Positions 51,888 through 61,864 of a stretch of DNA of 64,000 nt are shown here, one piece after another. The stretch's first letter is position 1. Every line of letters starts with the position of its first letter. This DNA is from Lethocerus indicus (Eukaryota > Arthropoda > Insecta > Hemiptera > Belostomatidae). Position numbers and translations under genes: made by a program. The DNA lies in assembly GCA_019843655.1 (NCBI GenBank), contig JACDQD010000004.1, forward strand, positions 8,494,001 to 8,558,000. The letters run 5' to 3'. The notes beneath the pieces were generated by a model that was not told the origin of the DNA, made no database searches, and was given only the letters and a program-made list of their open reading frames with translations.

Positions 51888-52288
51888 TAATAAAAGATTC
51901 AACAGCACACAACGGACAAATATATAATTTGCGACTGTATTGTCAAACCGAACTGGGCGTACGGGGTCGAGCTGTGGGCAACTGCCAAACCGTCAAACTC
52001 CAACAGAATACAATCATTGCAATACATACGCAGATACGTTAACCTTATGTATGTAACCGCACAATCCATTCCGTTCACGAACTAGCGGCTTCCCCATATA
52101 AATCCTTCCGTTCCAAAATGTTCCATCACTCAAACCCTCCTGTCGTCACCTTCCGGCGCCACCTACGTTATTTCCGCACTACCTACTGAGACAAGGAGCG
52201 CGAATACCTACCATCAATGAGTAGACCCGAGTTATAAAATCATCAAAAAATTGTAGTCGTGACTTTAAACAAAAATAATAAAAGATTC
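51888..52288. repeat. 13-bp target-site duplication around jockey fragment 3
   Basis: TAATAAAAGATTC occurs at 51888-51900 and again, without a mismatch, at 52276-52288, directly bracketing fragment 3. The perfect match fits a fairly recent insertion, though duplications are short and give only a weak clock. Confidence 0.88.
51901..52275 (+). mobile_element. Jockey-like non-LTR retrotransposon fragment 3, 5'-truncated 3' end
   Basis: About 375 bp. Translation gives IVKPNWAYGVELWATAKPSN (from about 51939), matching the jockey-clade block usually written as KPIWTYGIELWG-A-PSN, then IQSLQYIRRYVN and a stop at 52083-52085. A shifted frame continues with NPPVVTFRRHLRYF, as expected for the C-terminus of the reverse-transcriptase protein. 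The 3' end is TTGTAGTCGTGACTTTAAAC with a short A-run, closely related to fragment 2. Only the extreme C-terminal coding part and the 3' end remain; no endonuclease, gag or catalytic residues. Inactive. Confidence 0.92.
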
Positions 52289-55200
52289 GAAGTTTCGAAA
52301 TCTCGTTCCCGAAATTTACAGTCGGACCGTTCGTAAGAGGAGGGTGCAGATTTCTGTATACCGGGGGCCCAGCGAGTATATCACAAACGTCGGTAACAAC
52401 TGTTTTCCTCCCTGGCGGCGTGGGGGCCTCCCCCATACCCTCCTCCCGCCCACATCACAATCGCTCTCCCTCTCTCAACAATCAATCCTCCCGGCGTACT
52501 TTTAACCTGTCCCCCTCCACCACCACCACTTCCCACTGTATATTACCGACATTACTGCCGCAGTAGAAACCTCCCTCCCACTCGCTTCACTGCGACCGCC
52601 AGCCAACCTTATTCAACCTACGCTGGGAATTCATGCCGCCGCAGCCAACCCTCACTAACCCCATCCCCCGATGCCCCGAAGATATAACCTCCGTATAATC
52701 TGTCATACGCAATGCACCGACTGAACGCGGCTAGGAACATCAGAGAAATTTCTATTCCCATGAAAGGGTAGCAAAACGAACAAAACGCTACAATTTTTGA
52801 ATATAAATAATCATAACTCGTATTTTTAAATAAATAAAACGTCCCAATTTCTAAAAAATACGTATTTACTAAATTATCAATTATTAACGGTGGTCGAAAC
52901 AAAACTACCCTGAAAGTCCCTAGCGTAAATAAACTGTCAATTAGCCTCGAATTATTATTTTTAACTATTTAAATCGATTCTAAACCGAATGGTGGACAAT
53001 TCTCATTGATAATAAATCGTCACGTTATAAACTTTATTGACTGCTATACCGACTGTTATTCGATGAACTGGGACAGTGCGAAAACCGCGGATAGCGGATT
53101 GGAGCTCATTAGGACGACGGTCATTCGTAAAGCGCGGTTTGATAATTCCGTCGGACCGTGGGATTGGTCGCGGTGCTTATAAACCTGGCCGGGAATTCAA
53201 ACGGACGCTGAAGGTGAAAGCGTAAAATTCGATTTTCCCGTTCCGTCCCCTAGGTTAATAAACAAAATTTATTCCGGCATAACAGCATTATTCGGGAAAT
53301 TCGGGGCTGAAAATTAGGTACGGTTCCGTAATTGCAATTCGATCTTATATACTGATGAGCTGAAAGCAATTTTAATGTCGTTATTGCAACATTAATGCCG
53401 GCCGGTAATTGGCGGACGTTCGATGGGGCAAGAATACACGCATCCTTCCCAGCCCCTAGTTAATAGCGAATGTCTCACCGCAAAAATGGCGTGTGTTTAT
53501 TGGGAACAAATTAGACAATCTTAAGTGTTTACGGATATTTTTAAGATAGTTCTCTGAGTGTCGGTGATGGTTTGATATTAAGCTATATTGGTTTTCGCCA
53601 TCTTAATATATTGAAGAATTTAAACGTGTAGTCTGTCAGTGTAGAGCTAGTGATATATATGCACTGTTACTGTATCATTATGGTTTTAAAAATTCGCTGA
53701 AAATACAATTAACTTATTTTTTACGCGATAATTAATTTGTGCCATTAATTGAAAAAAATATCACCTGACTGTATAAAATAGTATAACGTGTTTCACGGCA
53801 AAGAAAAATGTAATTATATCGGAGTATTCGTAACGTATTCATAACGGTGTGAAATTAGAAATTTGTGGGAAAGGAGATATAATCATAACAAATCACGAGG
53901 GGTAAACAGAGAGTTATTGAATATATTTTAATTCCACATTTTGTTCACTGCAGAAGTAATATATTAAAGCAGAAATTTGTTTCAACATATCTTATTACCC
54001 TTCAGCTGGTATTAATCGGAAGTAGATATTAGCGTACGGAACGGCGTGTGTATTGAGTGAAACCGAGACATGACATGATACGCGCCCGTTGTCATGTTAC
54101 CGAGAAGTTTAATTTCATCTGACATTTAAATTAGGTATTCATGGAATATAAAATAGCTTTTTAGGAGGTTTCCTGTGGAAGGAATGTCAACGAAACGTCT
54201 GTCTTTAAACGGCTCCCCTCTTCCGCGGGATTTCAGAGAAATTTACCAAGTACATTCATCACGTGGCGTCTCGTGAACTTTAAACAAGGGATATAATAAA
54301 TGTGGAGGCGTTACTCATTTTAAAATTGTCTGAATACATCTCTAGCAAAATTTCGCCCGATAAATTTATGTTCAACTAAATGTAAATATCATCGTTGAAA
54401 CTCAAATAATAATGCTTAAAGTGGTTCAAACAAAATAAGTCATTAGTCAGGGCTTAGGGGTATACATGAAGAATCTGGAAAATTCTCAATTATAGCTCGT
54501 ACGTTATACCTCCTAATTTCTCGATATCTTATAAATGCGTTCCTCATATTCGAGTGAATTATATATCTATCGTTGCTACAAATATTTAATAATTTTGAAA
54601 ATTAATTAATGATAATTATTCTAAAACAACTTTAATCCAGATACCAGCTTCAGTTTCAAGATTTCAGTGTCTTGAATCACTTTTCACATTCTAGTATAAT
54701 GAAATAAGAGGAACTGTGTCTATGTTAACACAGCAGTTCTTTACGCTTATATATAAATCGAATAAAAATATATATTTGTTATTAACAAAACGTAATATAG
54801 GATAGCCACTGAGATCAGTACCGAAGAAAGAAATTTACCACTGCCATATTTTCCCACCCTAAATGCTTTTCTGTTTCGAATTCAGTAGAATTGCACCAAT
54901 GAGGCTAATTCGGCATCTTGTCACATCCTCGTGCTTGTTTTCAACAACGGCCGGACTACACGTTCGACTATTGGGCGCGAGCTCGTGTTATCGACCCTCC
55001 CCTCCCCGCCCTTGTGATTTACACAATGTACACTCGCTCCAATATAAATTACGCCCTTCTGGAACCACCGCAGGCAGCGTCGGGCGCCCATCTAGCCCAT
55101 CCCAATAATAAATTCCCGCTCTGTGATCGCCACCCGGGACAGACCCGATTCAATCGAATAACCGAGCGATCTAAGTATAACCAATTAGCCGAAATCGGCG

Positions 55201-56100
55201 ATTTCAATCAAGCATATTGCATAGTTACTTACAAGGAACACGAAATAGAATTATACATATTTTTAATGACTGCATTAAGTAGTTAATTAAGTCACTCTGA
55301 ATACGTGACATACGCAGTCCGCAATTTTTTTCCATATAATGTTTTACAATAGTAGTGTGAATGAAACTACGATGAATTTTCATAAGGTTTTATTAAATAT
55401 ATATAATTTTCATCTAATTATTATTGAAGATATGCGTTATTAAATTTAAAACTAGTATATTTCGTTTGTGAATTTCGACTCTACATCACATTAATATTTC
55501 ATTCCTTATTTATATTTTGTTGCTTCTAGTTTCGTAAAAAATTAATATTTAATATAACGAGTCTGTTTTTGTGAAAAAATTCATTGCCGGATCCAGTAAA
55601 CACATCATAACATCTACGACACGTTTGGACAGGACATGTAGAATTACCGTTAAAGTTCTGACGAGATGTAGCGATTATATTTTCAGTGGGCTAGCGAAAG
55701 TGTATTGACATGAAACGTAGGGTCGATTGTGGCAATAAGAGTCTACTCGGAAGCCTCTGGGGGTAGAGAACGTGCCGGTTTTGCACTGTCCCCGTATGAA
55801 GACCCTAATTTAGGCCGTCGGAGACATATTGTTATGCCGGTACTGTGGGCGGCATTAGTGGACGCGGACGCCTACACCTCTGGTAATACCGTCTACTCCC
55901 GGGTTGACGTGATAGTAATGCTCCCTGCTAAATACACACTGCCACCGGTCATTGAGCCCGCCCCTACTGAAGTTTACGAGGAAAGGTTGAACAAAAGGAC
56001 ACACAAGCGCATGCGCCCTCTAGAACATACAATTTTAATCATTCATCCTATTTGTCTGTACTGATAGGAAGCAAATTAAATATCTATGATTCACAATACA
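52289..56100. other. Stretch without a supported gene
   Basis: A pyrimidine-rich patch at about 52.43-52.6 kb follows fragment 3. The rest is mainly AT-rich, with GC-rich patches near 53.05-53.25 and 54.9-55.15 kb. Frames of 122 codons (54918-55286) and 111 codons (55729-56064) on the plus strand show no domain I recognise. An imperfect hairpin-like stretch occurs near 54.71-54.74 kb. Confidence 0.55.
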
Positions 56101-56154
56101 AGGTTTAGTCTGTACCAGCGGGAGGAGACAGAAACAGACGAAATCTACGGTATT
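56101..56154 (+). mobile_element. Short, rearranged foldback-family fragment
   Basis: ACCAGCGGGAGGAGACAGAA followed by ACGAAATCTACGGTATT matches the outer part of the right arm as seen at 26376-26420 almost base for base. Just before it, GGTTTAGTCT reads like the opposite arm (reverse complement of AGACTAAACC), so the stem appears collapsed to a few dozen bases. It ends before the CCACAAAACAGG terminus. A remnant, probably an internal deletion. Confidence 0.75.
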
Positions 56155-57852
56155 AACTTTTTAATTACGAGAAGCTCATATAATTTAAGGAATACGTGTT
56201 TATAAATGATATTTCTTTAAAGTACTTACAAACAAGGAAATAAGTTAGACAAATAACTATTTGTGTTCTCTCGACACTCTGAGACGTTAACAAAGGACTC
56301 TAAGCTCTAAAACGTTCCGGTCGGAACAACGCCGAATTGAAAGCCACTGTGAATGCGCTTTCTCCTCATAACTGTTGTATAATTTAGGAGCGCGCTTTGA
56401 GACTTTTAATAAAATTTGACTGGGGGTGGGTTCCACTCGCGCTTTCAATTTGGGGGTCGGAGGTTCATCGCCCCCCGGTCGACATTTCGGCTGTCGACAA
56501 TCGAACGAATCGTAGGGAGAACTTTATTAATTTTTTATCCAAACCCCCACCCACCACCCCAGCGCCCTTTCCGGTCGGTTTCGTGCGAATTTCATACGGG
56601 CAAAAACACCGCCGATGAGAAACGGGAGCGCGAAGCGGCGGGGCGAAAACGCGCGTTCCACTAAATCTTCCTCGGAAACGCTTTATCACGGATTTCCTAA
56701 AACAACACGCCTTGAAAACTTTCAATTACCAATAAGTAAATGTATTTTCGGGGCATTCGTGAAATATCTGAATTGCTCAACTAATCTTGAATGGAATTCT
56801 TTGTATCAGGCGTAAGAAGCACATACTCTGAATACTCCTATTTTCCAGTTTTTCAGCAGATTATTGAATTTCTTACGATTTTCTGCTTCTTTCATTTGTA
56901 CGTATTGCTAAAGATTATTAAACATTATTAATAAAATACTACTAAAACCTACAACAAATTACTCCCACTAAATATTACTCACTAAAATTAAAAATAAATA
57001 AAAAAATTAAATTATTCGAGGTAATAACTTCAAGGTAATGGGCTTTACGTAAATAATTAAAACAAGGATTTTTCTTTAGGTTTCAATCACTCCTGAGTAG
57101 TAAGGATCCTTTTATTTTTGGGCCGAATGGTGGAGAAAAATCATCTCCAGCCCGATCCCTCATTATACGACTGTGGGGCAACGGACTATAGAACCGGAAT
57201 GAAAACCGGGTCGCGGAAGCGGTCTGCCGTAACCGGAATTAGAGGGACCCGAGAAATATTGCGGCTATTTGAACGATATCACTAGTTGTCATAGTTCAGT
57301 GAGCTCATTCAACCCGGCCACAATAGGCAAACACTTTTGCTGTCGTCAGTAATTCCGATCCACTATTTTCCGGTTCACAAACGCGAATTAACCAAGGGAC
57401 AAGTAGGAATAGTCACGTCTCTTTTATTACTCTACGACAATTAATTAAAATATATTGCGGAGTCTTATAAGCCTGCTCCAAATATAATTCCATCGCCTTT
57501 TTCATCTCGGGAGTTCTTTGAATTTATTAAGTTTTATTAATCGATACACTTATCACACCAAAATATCCCACTAATCGAATTATTTTTGAATAAAAATTAT
57601 TCTTTTTATAGTACAGAAGAAATATTTTTGTAAAAAAACTTATTCGAGTATGAGACTAAAATAATATCTCCGAATATCACATATTCATGCATGACATGAG
57701 AACAGGACTGGTACTGTAAAGTGTGCATTGTAAGTTCGCCTTAAACTCAGGTCATGTGGGCGCAGTGTCTGCCCCTTTTTTCTAATTAATTCAAGCGGCT
57801 AATTACATGAAAGTAATTAAGGACTTTGCACGGAAGGCCACGGCGTCATTTA

Positions 57853-57900
57853 TGCTAATCGGCCACACGCAATTGTTATGCGGGTTCAGTATCTGCGCCG
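57853..57900 (+). repeat. Short possible relative of repeat A hairpin core
   Basis: GCTAATC, then GGCCACACGCAATTGTTATG, then CGGGTTCAGTATC and GCGCCG. It lines up with 12651-12695 of repeat A copy 1 (CTAATC, GCCA, TGCGGGTT, AGTATC, GC-CCG in the same order) at about 60 percent by eye, and more closely with 32437-32463. Too short and divergent to be sure. Confidence 0.35.
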
Positions 57901-60631
57901 TTTTTTCAATTTAATTTCGTACACTTTAAAGGCTCAGAGTAATAAGTGGAAATATCTCTTTTGTGATTTTCTGTCATAAAAACTAAATACTTTGCCACAT
58001 AATTTCTTGTATACAAGCTATTATAATTAGCATTAAAATAAGTTAAATCCAAATATTATACATAATCTTGGGAAAGTGTGTCACAAAATCCTTCTTCTCC
58101 AAGCAAATACTACCATAAATTTCTGTTTTAAACATACAAATACGCACAATTTCTGTCAAATCGAAACCTTTTTTAATCCGCCGAATTTGTTATACATAAG
58201 CAAATTATGAAATTGCCATATTTAAATCACAAATAAATATGATACGCAATAGTACAATGAAACTAAGATAAATTGAAAATAACTTCGGTATCAAATTATA
58301 AATTTTACATTCAAGGGTAATGAAAAATGTTTATAGCTTTTAGTGGTAAGGTACAATACAGCCGATGTTTCCTCTAAGCATTTTTAAGTAAACCGACTGC
58401 ACTTTTTTATCCTTCCAATATAAGTAAGATTAACAAGCTGGGCCGTATTCCGCTTAACAGAAAGTTTCAGCTTTACCGAATCCGGAATATCTGTGCGACC
58501 CAGCTTTTATTTATATTCAAGCGTGGGCGAAAAGAGTTAGGGACTCGTGACAAGGAAAAAATAAAGAAGAAAAGACGAGGACAAAATATAAGAAAGAAAC
58601 GGAAAACAAAACGTGTAGTCGTTATTTCACGGCCGATTTGAAAAGTAATTGGTGTATGGGGCCCGGGCTGGCCCTCGTAATCGAATCACGTAAACTTTCC
58701 GCGGCATTGAATTTTCAATAAGTCCACCCTTTCGCCCCTCGTCTCCTAGCTGTCCTACTTCGTTTAAGTTTCTTCCTTCCTCTAACCATTCGAATCCGAA
58801 GGGGAAGCGGCACGACAGTTTATTCGTACGGGGATTTAGCTTTCGGAAAACGCAGAGGGGAGAGGCCTTATCGGCTGACGGTTTACTAACAAATCGGTAC
58901 GCCTTAGGCATGCGTTGATATAAAATTTCCCACTGTGATTTATAATACTCCACGAAGCATAGATAACCGAATAAATCCCTTTGTTTATACTTAGTTTAGA
59001 ATGGTTAATGAGGAAATGAACGTAGAATTGCTTGTCATGCGTTAGTAATAACACCTTCCACGAGTAACCAATTTATTAATATCCATCAGATCATATAACG
59101 GCTCCAGTTTCAAATGATAGGGACATTTTAAGTTGCATATTTATAAGTAACTGTAACTTTGCAATTCAGTAACTATTTTCATACGTGTTTATTATATATT
59201 TCTAAATTAAACACTGAACAAACGACTATATGGGGCGTTGGCTGCTTCGTCGCGGACGCCTGTTTCTATGGGCGTTAATATTCAGTTGAGGGGGCACTAT
59301 TCCAAAGAGTTCGTGCATGTCTGGAATTAATTATTCACTTCTCGGAATGTTATATAGTCTTTTAATACACCCAAGTCCGTAACGCACTTTGAAAATTAGT
59401 ACAAGACGCAGGGACTAAATTACCGATAGTCATTAAAATCGAGTATACCGGCGAACGTGCAAATGAAACTGCTTCGACGGCAGGAGAAGTAAAGCGGAAA
59501 CTGTAAGAACCTTACTTTCAACCGTAGCTTTACATTTATGCACATATTTACGAAGAAAGCCAAGCGATAAAAATCGAATATTATTACGAAAATGTATACA
59601 CGCGCGTTTGTCCGTCGCCCTTGGGATTGGTCTAAGGCTAGACCGTTCTTTTGCGTCCTCAGTAGCAATTAATTGAAAAGAAATGAATTGAAAAAACCAT
59701 GAATAAGAAAGAGAAACAGAGCAGTGACGTTGTGTGTACTTTATTGTCGGGGCTAGTAGAATGACCCCCGACGTTCTTGGCATATTTGTCCAAGAGGGAG
59801 CCGTTGACGAAATAAAACCGGCTGCCAGGTCGGAATGTAAATAAAACGGAGGCCCACCAGTCCTGACCTGAAACATCTTTATTTATTCAAATGGATTTTA
59901 TCTCTTACACTGGGTTTTATCCCTAATGTTTTACTGTTTTCGGGATGAAGGTACGTTTTCCGAATTTCCCCCGTCAATTAATATCGGAATGGAATTATTT
60001 TTTATTACGATTATCTTAATAAAATTACAATACGACATTTTAGCGTGAAACATATTTAAATAAAACGTGTAATTGTAAGCAGTTTTCGGCTGCTATTTGT
60101 GTGTTCCCGACCAAAATACGTATATATATTAAACTGTGATTTAAAACGTTCCGTAGAGTCCGAATATACAAACAAAAAGAATATACAGAATATTCAGAAT
60201 AAAAGACCGTGATATTAATTCTAAATTATTATATAAATTACATTATCAGTCCGTTTAGATAATTGAATTCATTACCTATGTGTTCCGACCTTCCATTAAG
60301 AATTTTGAAGTCACAATGACTGTGTAGTCCAATGTGGATACGAGGACTACAGACCTACTGTAGAGAACATTTTCAAGTATTGGAAATCGCGTGACGGAAT
60401 ACAGGCAAGTTCTGGCCGGAAGGAGAATACGCAAAAAATATTTAATAAAAAAAGATGATCCCACTCGAGGGAAACATTTTCAAGCAATAGCCGACAATAG
60501 GTCGGAGACTGTATTTATCTTACCACGGAGGGATGCGTTCCCAGGGCAACGGGTTAAAGCCCACTCTACCTCTCTTTCTCGATTCCCCCTCCCTTTCTCC
60601 AGAACGATGCTAAAAAAAGCTGTAAAAGGCC

Positions 60632-60779
60632 GCCCTCTCTCTCTCTCTCCCTCTCACTCCCTATCTATATACCTATTCCTCTCCTCCTCTCCGGGTCTCT
60701 TCTTTCCTCGTCCCTATCTCCGTCTCAGTCCGCTCACTCTCTCTCTTTCATCTCTCCCTTTCTCTCTTTCTCTCCCTAC
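60632..60779 (+). repeat. CT-rich low-complexity tract
   Basis: About 150 bp almost entirely C and T on the plus strand, with a pure (CT)n core at 60635-60649. It produces a run of Ser/Leu/Pro codons in one frame and should not be taken as protein-coding. Long polypyrimidine tracts of this kind can adopt triplex structure; nothing here shows that it matters. Confidence 0.9.
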
Positions 60780-61808
60780 ACTGGAGCTCTTATACCAGGG
60801 AATCGGTTTATCGTTTTGACTGTAGACGCTCTTTCTGTGTTGGAGGGAGACCACGAAGGCCCCCGGGGGCCTGGCAGACCGACTTAACGAACCCCTCCTC
60901 TCAGTCGATCCCCCACCAGCCATGCTGTCATCTACCCAAAAATCAGTCTTAATAAAAACCATCTCCTCCGATATGAGAGCAACACAGCCCCTCCTCCTTA
61001 CCACCCCCGACGTTACGAAACCCATAACGAAAAAATATATTTCTGTGGTGAGTTAACAGACAACAACGCAGTACGGATAAGATGCCTCACGAACAACAAA
61101 CATATCAGAGTTACACTCTCAGCAACTGTAGACGGCGAGCGGCAGAAACCCCGGATCATAAAATCGTAATGCTCGTCATTAATGAAAGGTCCGATATGAA
61201 AAGTGATCGACCGGGGCCAGTGTGTTGGGGAGTTGGAAGGGGGCGGTTGGGCGCCTCCTCGGATGGTGAAAGGGAGGCTCGTTAGTAAGGCAAGGGATGG
61301 CCGCTTTTGTGTCCGGCTGGCAATCACTGTCGCCCCCACAGTCACGTCCCCTTTGACCCCGCCCGCCATTCGACAAACAACCCTCCCCCTCCTACTAGGA
61401 TGTGTCAACATACTACCTGGAGGCCACTATAATTGACCGGTACAAGAGCCACGAATTCTCGCCACTGCCTTTCGCATAGTCGTTCCAGATTGAGTTTTAT
61501 CGCCTCGAAAACATTTAACATTTAATTGACAGGAATCCTACTTCGAAGAAGCCGCGTGTGCCCAGTAAGTTTCTGAAGCGAAGATATAAGGGCGATGGCT
61601 TACTTTTACAAGGCTTTTTGAGTAGCACATTGCGCAAAGAGTGAGCAGATCTTGTTCAACATAATGTGATATTTTTTCGTTCAGGATACTTAACTGAACT
61701 GGACACCTCGGTGCCACGAAATTCGATCGTAAAGGAGAAAGTATTCAAACTATCAGCGAAGACTTACTTGAAAGCAATTTTTGTTAGTGACAATTTTACA
61801 AACTGTAA

Positions 61809-61864
61809 ATGAAACAAGTGTATTATGTTCACTTGTTTCATCTTACTTGAGCAATCTTTGCTCA
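61809..61864. other. Two adjacent hairpins
   Basis: ATGAAACAAGTG (61809-61820) pairs perfectly over 12 bp with CACTTGTTTCAT (61830-61841) across a 9-nt loop. Seven bases later (or six, after TTACT) TGAGCA (61848-61853) pairs with TGCTCA (61859-61864) across a 5-nt loop. The 12-bp stem is unlikely to be chance by a rough count. No gene or polymerase III signal was seen nearby. Confidence 0.75.

Noticed and set aside
59433..59876. 147-codon minus-strand frame
   Set aside because: Chance-sized for this window, overlapped by another open frame on the same strand, and without a recognisable domain or start context.
60391..60819. 142-codon plus-strand frame
   Set aside because: Its second half is the CT-rich tract, giving Ser/Leu/Pro repeats; low complexity rather than coding.
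60920..60960. Minus-strand WVDD as a reverse-transcriptase catalytic box
   Set aside because: No neighbouring RT motifs in any frame, and the region is compositionally skewed.
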